From GCA-002733465 sp965230525 (GTDB lineage: Bacteria; Pseudomonadota; Gammaproteobacteria; Enterobacterales; Kangiellaceae): 64,000 nt of DNA. Where the stretch lies: contig OZ246008.1 of the NCBI GenBank assembly GCA_965230525.1, positions 3,782,001 to 3,846,000 of the forward strand, written 5' to 3'. Each line of letters begins with the position of its first letter. The first letter of the stretch is position 1. The notes under the pieces were generated by a model. That model ran no database searches. It was not told the origin of the DNA and worked only from the letters and a program-made list of their open reading frames with translations. A program made the position numbers and the translations under genes. Shown in pieces: positions 36,344-44,663 of the stretch.

Positions 36344-37354
36344 CTAAACCATTTCTTCGCCGCTGCCACCGAGCACAATTTCACCGGATTCAGCCATACG
36401 TCTCGCGATAGTTAAAATCTCTTTTTGTGCCGATTCAACCTCGCTCAGTTTTACCGGTCCCATGGCTTCTAAATCGTCACGCATCAATTCGGCAGCACGC
36501 TTCGACATATTTTTGAAGATTTTTTCCTTAATCGACTCTTCACAAGCTTTTAGTGCGACAATTAACGTATCAGTAGAAATCTCTCTAAGTAATGCCTGAA
36601 TTCCACGATCATCAACCTGTTCAAGATTATCAAACACAAACATTAGGTCTTGAATTTGTTGTGCCAAATCTTCATCGGTTTCTTTAATGGAGTCCATGAT
36701 CAATGCTTCGTTTGAGCCATCCATAAAGTTCATGATGTCTGCCACTTTCTTAACCCCGCCTATTTCATGGGCCTGGGTCGAGCCACTACCGGTAAATTGT
36801 TTTTCCATAATATCATTCAGTTCTTGCAATGCATCGGGCTGAACTGCTTCGAGTGCGGCGATTCTCATGGTAAGGTCAATGCGAACTTTATCGGGTAACA
36901 ATTTAAGTACTTCTGCCGCTTGATCAGGATCGAGATAAGAAAGAATAATTGATTGAATTTGTGGATGCTCAAAGCGAACAACATCTGCGACTGAACGAGC
37001 GTCCATCCATTTTAGTGTATCCAATCCTTTGGTGTTTGCTCCTGCAAGAATACGATCGATAATACCGCCAGCTTTATCATCACCCAGCGCAGTTTTGAGT
37101 GTATTTCGAATGTAGTCTTCGGTACCAATTCCGATCCCAGTTTGTTCCTCAACTTTCTCTAAAAATTCGCTAACAACATTTTCAACCGTTCCTTTTCCCA
37201 CATTTTTTAGCGAGGCCATGCTCATACCCAAAACTTGAACTTCTTTGGGGCCCATATGTTTTAATACTTCCGCAGCGGTTTCTTCACCAAGCGAAAGTAA
37301 AAGGACAGCGGCTTTTTCAACGCCTGAAATTTTTTCTTCTTTACTATCAGCCAT
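36344..37354 (-). CDS. fliG: Flagellar motor switch protein FliG
   Basis: A 336-residue FliG with N, middle and C domains. The middle domain has the EHPQIQSIILSYLDP motif, and the C-terminal torque helix carries LMRDDLEAMGPVKLSEVESAQKEI-type charged residues. The ATG at 37354 (MADSKEEK) overlaps the fliF stop by eight bases (ATGGCTGA); a TTG three codons upstream is a less likely start. FliG meets the stator and FliF. Confidence 0.96.
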   Translation of the reverse strand: MADSKEEKISGVEKAAVLLLSLGEETAAEVLKHMGPKEVQVLGMSMASLKNVGKGTVENVVSEFLEKVEEQTGIGIGTEDYIRNTLKTALGDDKAGGIIDRILAGANTKGLDTLKWMDARSVADVVRFEHPQIQSIILSYLDPDQAAEVLKLLPDKVRIDLTMRIAALEAVQPDALQELNDIMEKQFTGSGSTQAHEIGGVKKVADIMNFMDGSNEALIMDSIKETDEDLAQQIQDLMFVFDNLEQVDDRGIQALLREISTDTLIVALKACEESIKEKIFKNMSKRAAELMRDDLEAMGPVKLSEVESAQKEILTIARRMAESGEIVLGGSGEEMV

Positions 37355-39026
37355 CTTCTTCAATCCACCCTTTCACTAATTGGGCAACTAATGTTGGATT
37401 ATTACTTACCACACCTTTCGCTTGTTCGAGTTTTTGAACTTCGCCAACGGTCGGCGGCGGAAGCTCCAAATTTTCGTGGCCAGCCAAAGTCACTTTATCA
37501 CTTGAAAGTTCGGTGTCACCAGCTAAGCCACTGGCGAGATCTTCAAAATCATTTTCTTCCTCTTGCGCAGCGGGCTTGGCAATCGCCGGCACTGTTGAAA
37601 GTCGAGTAAACATCGGTTTTATTGCAACAAAAATAAACACTAAACCAAGAAGCAAAGCTATTGCTGGTTTTAACAGAGTCTGAAATAGCTCTTGCTCGTA
37701 AAACTCTGGTGCTGGTGGTGGTGGGAGAGTCTCGCCCGCAACAAAAGGAAATGAATCAACACTCACTATATCACCACGTTGAACGTTGTAACCGACAGCT
37801 GCTTGAATGAGTCGTGCGATTCGATCAACTTCCGCAGCGGGTCGCGCTATTTTTTGACCCGCGTTTGCAGGATCATCGATGTAATCTAATCCAACCGATA
37901 TGCTTAACCGGTCAACCACACCAACCTGTGGCACGATATGACTAATAGTGGTATCTAAATCATAATTTCGCTCAGCTTCCAAGCGACGGTTGCCCGAATT
38001 AGCATTTTGAGAATCAGCGGTGCCATCGGCTGCGTTGGTTTGTGGGATGGCCGAATTTGCTGGTGGCTGATTTGATAAAGCACCGGGAACGCCGCCAGCA
38101 CTTGCAGAGTTGCTGCTGTCTTCAATTGTTCGCTCACTTCTTACCGCCGGTAAGTCAGGATTAAACGTTTGCATGGTTTGTTCTTTTTTACTGAAGTCCA
38201 TATCTAAATTGACCTGCACGGTAAATGCCGCTGCGCCAACAATCGGAGTTAAGATTTGTTCTATACGATTTCGAATATCGTCTTGTCTTTCTCGCACGAT
38301 ATTAAGCTCTCGCGAACTTGCAAGTTGAGCACTGGTCATGGAACCAGAATGATACAATCGACCATATTGATCGGTAATTGTAACCTGACTTCGTTCCATG
38401 TTTGGAATACTGCCAGCCACCAAGTCAACCATCGAATTACTTTGCTCTTCTGAGATTGCTCCTCGTGAATACAAATTAAGCAAGATAGAAGCACTGGGCT
38501 TACGACGATTTTTGATAAAGGAGGATTCTTTTGGAATGGCAAGGTGAACTTTTGCAGCTCTCACACCATTAAACTCTTCAAGAGTTTGTTTTAAAAGATT
38601 TTCTTGATTTCGTAATAGACGTGCTTTTTCCATTCGTTGAGAAACACCAAAGCCACTGTCTTTATCGAGATAGGAACGGGTGCTGCTATCTTCCAAATTG
38701 ACGCCCTGCGCTCCTAATTCAATTTGAATTCTTTTGAACTTTGATTGAGGAATTAGTATTCGACCATTGGTTGCAACCTGATAGGGTATTTGTTGTTGCT
38801 CCAAATAATTAATAACATCCATTGCCGCTTCTGGCTCTAAATTAGCCAAAGGTCTCATCGGTGGTTCACTGGACCACATTGCAACCATTACACCCATAGC
38901 AATACTTGCCGCAATAGCGATTAAAATGCCCACTTGTTTTAATGGTGCAAGGCTACCCATTCCAGGAAGAAGTCCACCGGACTCTCCTTCGACCTTAACC
39001 ATATCTGAAGTTGCTGCTTCGGCCAC
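37347..39026 (-). CDS. fliF: Flagellar MS-ring protein FliF
   Basis: A 559-residue MS-ring protein with two membrane helices (about 30-50 and near 450-470) around a periplasmic YscJ/FliF ring domain. The C-terminal tail (VQKLEQAKGVVSNNPTLVAQLVKGWI) is the FliG-binding motif. The best start is GTG at 39026 (MAEAATSDM), eight bases after GGAG; a TTG at 39044 would place that ribosome site inside the gene. It lies 63 bp after fliE. Confidence 0.95.
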   Translation of the reverse strand: MAEAATSDMVKVEGESGGLLPGMGSLAPLKQVGILIAIAASIAMGVMVAMWSSEPPMRPLANLEPEAAMDVINYLEQQQIPYQVATNGRILIPQSKFKRIQIELGAQGVNLEDSSTRSYLDKDSGFGVSQRMEKARLLRNQENLLKQTLEEFNGVRAAKVHLAIPKESSFIKNRRKPSASILLNLYSRGAISEEQSNSMVDLVAGSIPNMERSQVTITDQYGRLYHSGSMTSAQLASSRELNIVRERQDDIRNRIEQILTPIVGAAAFTVQVNLDMDFSKKEQTMQTFNPDLPAVRSERTIEDSSNSASAGGVPGALSNQPPANSAIPQTNAADGTADSQNANSGNRRLEAERNYDLDTTISHIVPQVGVVDRLSISVGLDYIDDPANAGQKIARPAAEVDRIARLIQAAVGYNVQRGDIVSVDSFPFVAGETLPPPPAPEFYEQELFQTLLKPAIALLLGLVFIFVAIKPMFTRLSTVPAIAKPAAQEEENDFEDLASGLAGDTELSSDKVTLAGHENLELPPPTVGEVQKLEQAKGVVSNNPTLVAQLVKGWIEEDG

Positions 39027-39089
39027 TTCTTTTTCTCCAATCAATTATTAAACTAATATTGTGTTTTTTGTTTGTTACTGATATATAAA

Positions 39090-39419
39090 TTATATCGGCA
39101 TATTCATGATATCTTGATATGCCGAGACTACACGATTTCTAACTTGAACTGTGGCTTGAAACGCCACACTGGATTTTTGAGCGGCGATCATCGCTTTAAC
39201 TAAACTAACTCCACCATCGCCCATATCGATTTGCCGTGCTAATTGTCCCGACTCTTGTTGCTGCTGGTTAACAGTATCAATCGCCTTACTCAACAAACTA
39301 CCAAATTCATTACCTGCAGACTGAGTCGCTGGAGTCACTCCACTCGCGCCACTTTTTGCAACTTTATTAAGTTGCTGCATTTGCGCTAGAAGTTGATTAT
39401 TATCAAAAGAAGTTTTCAT
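39090..39419 (-). CDS. fliE: Flagellar hook-basal body protein FliE
   Basis: A 109-residue FliE. The C-terminal half has the family pattern VSLVKAMIAAQKSSVAFQATVQVRN and ends in AYQDIMNMPI. It connects the MS-ring and export gate to the rod and is the first exported rod protein. It is only 12 bp after fleR, so it can be read from the fleSR promoter. Confidence 0.95.
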   Translation of the reverse strand: MKTSFDNNQLLAQMQQLNKVAKSGASGVTPATQSAGNEFGSLLSKAIDTVNQQQQESGQLARQIDMGDGGVSLVKAMIAAQKSSVAFQATVQVRNRVVSAYQDIMNMPI

Positions 39420-39431
39420 TGTGAATTTACC

Positions 39432-40799
39432 CTATGCAAATGATTTTTTATCAGGGATACAGTATCCTGCTTCTCGCATTTTAGCGATTTTATATCTTAA
39501 CGTTCTTGCGCTAATACCGAGCTGCTCTGCAACGGCTTTTTTCTTGCCATTGCACTTTGCCAGTGATTCAACGATTAGTTGGTACTCATGATGTCTCATG
39601 TCATTGCCTAGTTGATTTTCACCACTGTCAGCTGCCGGTGAGGTGACCGAATTGCTGGTATTTTGATGTTGGGTTGTGCTGGGAAGTTCAAAAATAATTT
39701 CATCAGCCGATATCGAGTCGCCGCTTGCCAACACGGCTACCCGTTGAATTAGATTATCTAGTTCACGAACGTTTCCGGGCCACGTGTAACTAATTAGCTT
39801 AGCTTTAGCTTCTGCCGAAAATTGTAATTCTGACAAGCCTTGACTAGTACGATATTTTTGCAACAGAGATTCTGACAGTGCCAAAATATCTTTTGGTCGT
39901 TCAGGCAAACTCAAGCAACGAATTGGAAATACATTCAACCGATAATAAAGGTCCTCTCGGAAAGTTTTATTCTCAACTTCTTGTTTTAAATCTCGGTTGG
40001 TGGTGGCAATAACACGAACATCCAATTTGATTTCTTTCTTGCCGCCCAATCGTTCAACTTCTCGTTCTTGAATAACCCTTAAAATTTTGGCCTGTAACGC
40101 CAGAGGCATCTCAGAAATTTCATCTAACAACAAGGTACCACCTTGAGCCTGTTCAAACTTTCCAGGCATTGATTGATGGGCACCTGTAAATGCACCTTTT
40201 TCATATCCGAATAGCGTTGATTCAAGCATGTTTTCTGGGATTGCCGCACAATTAATGGCGACAAACTTATTCCCTTGCCTAGGCGAATTTTGATGAATGA
40301 ACTTTGCCATCACTTCTTTTCCGGAACCACTCGCTCCAGAAAGTAAAACGTTTGAATGAGTTGCAGCAATTTTTTTGGCAAATTGGAATATTTCTTGACT
40401 CGCTGGATCAACGATGACGATTTGTTGTTCGCCAACTTTTGGAAGGTATCGCTCTATAATTTCTGTAAGCTTTTCTGGCTCAAATGGTTTTTGAATATAG
40501 TCACAGGCGCCCAATTTCATCACTTCGACAGCGTCGCTAACATCTCCATAGGCTGTCATTAAAATAACTGGCAATTGCTGATTATTCTTTCGAATATGTT
40601 TTAACAAATCGATTCCGCTCATTTCTCCCATTTGGATATCTGTAATGACCATATCGGGCAAAGGCGATTTCGCGAGCTGTACAATTGCCGATTCGGCATT
40701 TTCGCTGGACAGTATTTTATAACCAGAAACTTCTAAACTTGCGACTAATGCACTGCGTAAGGCAAAGTCATCTTCAACCACTAATACTTTAGTAACCAT
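39432..40799 (-). CDS. fleR: Sigma-54 response regulator FleR
   Basis: A 455-residue NtrC-type activator. The receiver (1-120) has its phospho-Asp in MVITDIQMGEM. The AAA+ domain (about 135-370) has Walker A GASGSGKE, the sigma-54 contact loop GAFTGA, and Walker B GGTLLLDEIS. A Fis-type helix-turn-helix ends the protein (KKKAVAEQLGISARTLRYKI). The start is the ATG at 40799 (MVTKVLVVEDD), overlapping fleS by 11 bases. FleR is activated by FleS and drives sigma-54 genes of the basal body and hook. Confidence 0.95.
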   Translation of the reverse strand: MVTKVLVVEDDFALRSALVASLEVSGYKILSSENAESAIVQLAKSPLPDMVITDIQMGEMSGIDLLKHIRKNNQQLPVILMTAYGDVSDAVEVMKLGACDYIQKPFEPEKLTEIIERYLPKVGEQQIVIVDPASQEIFQFAKKIAATHSNVLLSGASGSGKEVMAKFIHQNSPRQGNKFVAINCAAIPENMLESTLFGYEKGAFTGAHQSMPGKFEQAQGGTLLLDEISEMPLALQAKILRVIQEREVERLGGKKEIKLDVRVIATTNRDLKQEVENKTFREDLYYRLNVFPIRCLSLPERPKDILALSESLLQKYRTSQGLSELQFSAEAKAKLISYTWPGNVRELDNLIQRVAVLASGDSISADEIIFELPSTTQHQNTSNSVTSPAADSGENQLGNDMRHHEYQLIVESLAKCNGKKKAVAEQLGISARTLRYKIAKMREAGYCIPDKKSFA

Positions 40800-42177
40800 A
40801 TAAAACTCCTGCTGATTGCTCGGCTTGTCTAGTGCTTTTGGTTTGAGTACTTTTCTGGGCTGACCTCGCTTTTTCAACTTTTGAATTGGCCGATACCTCA
40901 TGGGGACTTGCATTTGCAACTTTACTTGAAATGACTGGTAAAGTAATTTTAAACTGGCTCCCCCTGCCGCGAGTTGAACTGACTTCAATGCTGCCTTGAT
41001 GTTCAATCACCACACCATGAACAATACTTAACCCCAAACCGTTTCCTTGGCTTTTAGTGGTATAAAAAGGTTCAAACAAATTCTTTTGTTGAGTCTTATC
41101 GATGCCAATGCCTTGATCGCTGACAATAATTTGCAATTGGTTGGTGCCAATTGATTTTAGTACAACCTTCACTGGCGCTTGGCTTTTAGTAGCGTCAATG
41201 CCATTGTTGATTAAATTGCTAATGGCACCATTTAGGGCGTCGAGATCGCCGACTAACAATAATTGATGATCACCAATCCCACTGGTATCAAGCTGAACTT
41301 CGTGTGCTGCGGTCTGACAATTTAACTTAATTGCGTCAATTAAATCAGCCAGTTTAATGGCAGCCTTAGACTTTCGTTCGCCTTTGACAAAGTTGAGCAT
41401 GTCACCAATTTGACGTTCCATAAACTTTAATCTTTCCAACAGCAAATAACTAAATTCTGAGCTTTTATTTTCCGGCAACTGACCATTGGACAAGTGCGAA
41501 GCATAAAGTAATGCGGCCGACAACGGCGTTCTAATTTGATGGGCAAGCGATGCCACCATCTTGCCCATACTTGATAACTTTTGTTGCTGACTGAGCTGCG
41601 ATTGCAGTTGCCTTGTTTTTGTCATATCCGTTAAAACAATCAACTGACCAGGTTCAGAATCAAGCGCCCTAGTCTCGATATGTACTTTACGTCCGTCTTT
41701 AAGCGAAATTTGGTGACCGTCGTCCGCTTGCGGATCAAAGGTTCGTCTTATTACGTCGAGCCATGCTTCCCCTACTAGAGGCCTTCCAAGAATGTCGATC
41801 GCGACGGCGTTGCAATCTCTTACAACCCCCTTTCCGTCTAGAACAACAACCCCAGAAGGCAAAATTGCTAGCAAGTTTTGCAAACGATTATCGATCGCCT
41901 GCTTTTCATCGATTAGTTTTTGTTTTTCTTCGATGGCTTCACAACGTTGTTCACTTGCATCAAGCAATTGATCATTGAGCTGTTCAACTTGACCTTCAAG
42001 GTTTTGATAGGAGTCAACAAATGACCTTGATAGTCGGTTGAGATCTGACATGACAGAGCTAAGCTGAGAGGTTGTCGACGGATCCTCTTGGGCAGAGTAA
42101 TTAGAGCGATCCGCTTTATTTCTCAGGTTGGCTTTATCAACCGCAACAGACGAAATAGTTTGAGCATTTTGGGGCAT
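40789..42177 (-). CDS. fleS: Sensor histidine kinase FleS
   Basis: A 462-residue soluble kinase. The N-terminal coiled coil is followed by a PAS domain (about 88-190, LLAILPSGVVVLDGKGVVRDCN), a HisKA helix with the phospho-His in SLAHQIRTPLSAALLY, and an HATPase domain (LFEPFYTTKSQGNGLGLSIV). No membrane helix is present, as in Pseudomonas FleS. It phosphorylates FleR. The first 40 residues are weakly conserved; an ATG at 42051 (MSDLNRLSRSF) could be an alternative start. Confidence 0.94.
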   Translation of the reverse strand: MPQNAQTISSVAVDKANLRNKADRSNYSAQEDPSTTSQLSSVMSDLNRLSRSFVDSYQNLEGQVEQLNDQLLDASEQRCEAIEEKQKLIDEKQAIDNRLQNLLAILPSGVVVLDGKGVVRDCNAVAIDILGRPLVGEAWLDVIRRTFDPQADDGHQISLKDGRKVHIETRALDSEPGQLIVLTDMTKTRQLQSQLSQQQKLSSMGKMVASLAHQIRTPLSAALLYASHLSNGQLPENKSSEFSYLLLERLKFMERQIGDMLNFVKGERKSKAAIKLADLIDAIKLNCQTAAHEVQLDTSGIGDHQLLLVGDLDALNGAISNLINNGIDATKSQAPVKVVLKSIGTNQLQIIVSDQGIGIDKTQQKNLFEPFYTTKSQGNGLGLSIVHGVVIEHQGSIEVSSTRGRGSQFKITLPVISSKVANASPHEVSANSKVEKARSAQKSTQTKSTRQAEQSAGVLYGY

Positions 42178-42247
42178 ACAATCCTCACTCGATTCAATGT
42201 ATAAAGTGCCAAAGTATTCACAGCTTTAACAATCGAAATGATAATTT

Positions 42248-42262
42248 GCAATTTATATGCCG
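42248..42262 (-). promoter_or_regulatory. Sigma-54 promoter candidate for fleSR-fliE
   Basis: The minus strand reads CGGCAT-ATAAA-TTGC, with GG-N10-GC spacing, GGCA at -24 and a perfect -12 element. The predicted start near 42236 is about 60 bases upstream of fleS. FleQ-dependent sigma-54 transcription of fleSR is known in Pseudomonas. Confidence 0.7.
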
Positions 42263-42335
42263 ACTTTATTTGTTGTTTATTAACAACAACTTAGAGAAAG
42301 ATATCTGGAGTTTTACGGGGATGTGTCAAATTCTC

Positions 42336-42352
42336 GCCGCATTATGAGCGGC
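42336..42352 (-). terminator. Hairpin after fleQ
   Basis: GCCGC-N7-GCGGC forms a 5-bp GC stem starting about nine bases after the fleQ stop. It has no T-tract, so termination between fleQ and fleS is possible but not certain. Confidence 0.35.
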
Positions 42353-42361
42353 TCGCGTGAA

Positions 42362-43768
42362 TCACTTTTGCAAGTCGTACTTACGCATTTTTTCGACTAA
42401 GGTCGTTCGCTGCATTTTAAGCCGTTTAGCCGCTCTCGCGACAACCCAGTTTTCTTGATCCAGCGCTTTTGTGATGAAATTAATTTCTGTGTTCTTAATG
42501 TGAGTCTTTAGGTCGATACCGTCTTCTGGAAGCGTTTGCGACTCTATCAGTTCTGGCTCAGGAGAAGTAACGGTTGGCGGTTGCTCAAAGCTACTCGCAA
42601 CGCTGTCATCTCGATAGTCTTGTGGCAACTCCCTGACATCGACGACGCCATAAGGATAGAGAATACATAATCGCTCAATCAAATTTGCCAACTCCCGGAC
42701 ATTACCAGCCCATTGGCACTGCATGAGAGACTTTAGAGCATTTGGGCTTAACCTAACGGAGCCTCGTTTTTCTTTTTCGAGTCGGCTTACTAATACCGAC
42801 ACAAGTTGCGGAATATCCTCAACGCGCTCTCTTAGTGGTGGCATATCAATCGGGAATACATTTAGCCGATAAAATAAGTCTTCTCTGAAGCGATTTTCTT
42901 TTACTTCTTCCGCTAATTTGCGATGAGTCGCCGCAATAATTCTTACGTTTGCCGAAATCGGTGTGCTACTGCCCACTTTTTCAAAGGTTCGCTCTTGCAA
43001 TACGCGTAACAACTTCACCTGCATTGGCATCGGCATGTCACCGATTTCATCGAGGAAAATAGTCCCCCCCTCAGCCAGCTCAAACCGCCCTTTTCTGGCA
43101 GTAAGCGCACCGGTAAACGCCCCTTTTTCATGACCAAAAAGCTCACTTTCTAATAATTCGGCAGGAATTGCTCCACAGTTTATCGGTACAAAGGGTTTAT
43201 CTTTACGATCGGATAAATCGTGCAGGTTTCTCGCAGCAACCTCTTTACCAGTCCCTGATTCACCAAGAATTAACACACTTGCTTCACTATTGGCCACTTG
43301 TTGGATCAAGGTTCGCACCGCTTCCATGGCTGCACTTTTGCCCACCATGTTTGTTCTTAGAGTGCTCCGACGATGCCTTTCTGCTTCACTCAAGTCCGCA
43401 TGATTGGGGGTTTGGCAGCTATACAACAAATTAGTTAATTGTTCTGCACTAAAAGGCCAACTGAGTTGATGTTGCAGCAATTCTTTATTGTGGTCGGCCT
43501 CAGGATTTTGAGTAGTATCAACAAGATTGACTAACGGTATGGTTTGATTTTGCTTTGAAAAACTCGAAATAAATGTATCTCGCGCTGATTTGTCATCAAA
43601 CTCTCCGAGCAACACGGCACTGTAACCTTGCACCGTTTCATTATTTTCACACCACTGCGAATTAGAAATAATTTTGCTTTCAATCTCTGCTAGCGCAAAA
43701 ACAGCGGTTAGTTCAGACTGTCTAACCGATTGATCTTCGATCACTAGCAAGCGTGTTTTGACATTCAT
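42362..43768 (-). CDS. fleQ: Flagellar master regulator FleQ
   Basis: A 468-residue sigma-54 activator. The N-terminal FleQ domain (1-120) is receiver-like but lacks the acidic pocket and phospho-Asp. The AAA+ domain (about 140-375) has Walker A GESGTGKE, GAFTGA, Walker B GGTIFLDEIGDM and RFREDLFYRLNVFPI. A Fis-type helix-turn-helix is at the end (VARAAKRLKMQRTTLVEKMRKY). FleQ sits at the top of the cascade and in Pseudomonas binds cyclic-di-GMP and FleN. The next gene, fleS, is 184 bp downstream, so fleQ is probably its own unit. Confidence 0.96.
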   Translation of the reverse strand: MNVKTRLLVIEDQSVRQSELTAVFALAEIESKIISNSQWCENNETVQGYSAVLLGEFDDKSARDTFISSFSKQNQTIPLVNLVDTTQNPEADHNKELLQHQLSWPFSAEQLTNLLYSCQTPNHADLSEAERHRRSTLRTNMVGKSAAMEAVRTLIQQVANSEASVLILGESGTGKEVAARNLHDLSDRKDKPFVPINCGAIPAELLESELFGHEKGAFTGALTARKGRFELAEGGTIFLDEIGDMPMPMQVKLLRVLQERTFEKVGSSTPISANVRIIAATHRKLAEEVKENRFREDLFYRLNVFPIDMPPLRERVEDIPQLVSVLVSRLEKEKRGSVRLSPNALKSLMQCQWAGNVRELANLIERLCILYPYGVVDVRELPQDYRDDSVASSFEQPPTVTSPEPELIESQTLPEDGIDLKTHIKNTEINFITKALDQENWVVARAAKRLKMQRTTLVEKMRKYDLQK

Positions 43769-43862
43769 AGCATTCTCAATGCGATTGGATGCTGCTGACT
43801 AGGCCCGTTGTGAATGCAATATAAAGACACAAAAGGTTTAAAAATTAGCAACATACGTCGTG

Positions 43863-43890
43863 TTTTTATTAAGAATAGCCCATTTGTCAA
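43863..43890 (-). promoter_or_regulatory. Possible sigma-70 promoter for fleQ
   Basis: The minus strand has a perfect TTGACA (43890-43885), a 16-base spacer and TAAAAA as a weak -10. The start site would be about 88 bases upstream of fleQ. Only the -35 is convincing. Confidence 0.3.
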
Positions 43891-44037
43891 ACTTTTGGCA
43901 GTTTTTTATAGCTAGTTGTTCCACCAAGCCCAATGATTCAACTAACGGTTGTGATATGTCTGATTTTCGGAGAATATTTTCCGCTTGAAAATAACGCGGC
44001 AAACGAAGAGGAAGGAATTAGCCGCTAAAAAAGAAAA

Positions 44038-44056
44038 GGGGTCGACATGCGACCCC
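44038..44056 (-). terminator. Orphan intrinsic terminator on the minus strand
   Basis: A perfect 7-bp stem (GGGGTCG / CGACCCC, loop ACATG) is followed, on the minus strand, by CTTTTCTTTTTT. That is a good intrinsic terminator for leftward transcription, yet no minus-strand gene starts to its right until the glycosyltransferase beyond 51510. It may shield fleQ from antisense reading or be left from a lost gene. Confidence 0.6.
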
Positions 44057-44058
44057 CT

Positions 44059-44070
44059 TACCGTACGACA
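44059..44070 (+). repeat. TACCGTACGACA element, copy 1
   Basis: The same 12 bases recur at 46134-46145, starting 25 bases after the flagellin 1 stop codon. Both copies follow a C-rich run. Copy 1 has no flagellin to its left now. Confidence 0.8.
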
Positions 44071-44088
44071 GAAGTTAAGCACTAGACG

Positions 44089-44157
44089 GCTGTTCTCAGC
44101 AACCACCTGACTTAGAGCTTCATACTAAAACCTTTGAATTAAGCTGTTCTCAGCAAC
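44089..44157 (+). repeat. 15-base direct repeat carrying TTCTCAG
   Basis: GCTGTTCTCAGCAAC occurs at 44089-44103 and 44143-44157, 54 bases apart. Each copy contains GCTG-TTCT-CAGC, a perfect 4-bp stem with a TTCT loop. An 11-base core (TGTTCTCAGCA) recurs at 46348 in the flagellin 2 leader. Confidence 0.85.
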
Positions 44158-44209
44158 TTAAAGCGCCAGTTTTAGCATTGTTCCGAAGAACAGAACTGAT
44201 ACAAAGCGT

Positions 44210-44235
44210 GGAGATTTATCATGGGTAATGATTAA
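44210..44235 (+). pseudogene. Vestigial flagellin start (ribosome site plus four codons)
   Basis: Bases 44210-44230 are identical over 21 bases to 46609-46629, the ribosome site and first codons of flagellin 2. After ATG GGT AAT GAT the frame ends at TAA (44233-44235). No flagellin coding sequence follows. It is either a scar of a deleted flagellin gene or a four-codon leader ORF; the exact match to a real flagellin start favours the scar. Confidence 0.65.
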
Positions 44236-44412
44236 CTTACACAATTCATATCGTTCGATTCTAACTAAGCAATGCGTGTGCCAACATTTAACAAAAGTGG
44301 TAACTACTAGGCGCAAATAATATTCAACCCGTTGTTTTTAAAGCATTTACTCCTTTGCGGAATAAAGATTTGGCAAATTATCAATAAAACTAAAATTTTT
44401 TAAGATTTAAAT

Positions 44413-44439
44413 TAAAGACGGAATTTTGACCGCCGATAT
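44413..44439 (+). promoter_or_regulatory. Sigma-28 promoter of flagellin 1
   Basis: TAAAGACG, an 11-base spacer and GCCGATAT match the FliA consensus (TAAA-N15-GCCGATAA) at all but one key base. The predicted start near 44446 gives an untranslated leader of about 215 bases with three TTCTCAG heptamers. Confidence 0.88.
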
Positions 44440-44455
44440 TCTAGTTAGCGCAAGA

Positions 44456-44557
44456 TTCTCAGTCTCGTGCTTGCTTGATCACTCCTCTCAAGTGACTCAA
44501 GCAGATACATCGACAATTCTCAGATGTTCGATTTTAAATCGAAAGTAAAATTCTCAG
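44456..44557 (+). promoter_or_regulatory. TTCTCAG heptamers in the flagellin 1 leader
   Basis: Exact TTCTCAG at 44456, 44517 and 44551, all on the sense strand inside the predicted 5' leader. Two further copies lie upstream at 44093 and 44147. Such an array suggests an RNA- or DNA-binding site, but no known regulator is recognised. Confidence 0.6.
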
Positions 44558-44663
44558 TTTTTCTTTCCCAATTAAATTTTATTGTTTTGTTTATGCTCTA
44601 ACGACTGCAACAGTCTCTGACTGATTTGTGTTGTTTACCGGCATTAAAATAGGAGTAGATATA

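Larger units (their letters stand above)
43769..44663. other. fleQ-flagellin spacer with relic flagellin signals
   Basis: This 895-base divergent spacer has no intact gene. From left to right it holds a possible fleQ promoter, an orphan terminator hairpin at 44038-44056, an element shared with the spacer downstream of flagellin 1 at 44059-44070, two TTCTCAG heptamers, a flagellin-like ribosome site and start at 44210-44230 that stops after four codons, the sigma-28 promoter of flagellin 1 at 44413, and three more heptamers in its leader. The middle part looks like the remains of an inter-flagellin spacer. Confidence 0.75.

Noticed and set aside
42197..42211. TGGCAC on the minus strand near fleS as a sigma-54 -24 element
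   Set aside because: The -12 position reads AT in place of GC, and the start site would fall only a few bases before the fleS ATG. The site at 42248-42262 fits far better.
44021..44028. GCCGCTAA as a sigma-28 -10 element for the lost flagellin
   Set aside because: There is no TAAA-like -35 at the right distance, and the terminator hairpin and the flagellin 3'-flank element lie between it and the vestigial start.
44041..44060. GTCGAC palindrome and C-run as part of an insertion-sequence end
   Set aside because: No transposase, target duplication or second terminal repeat is present; the hairpin is explained as a terminator.
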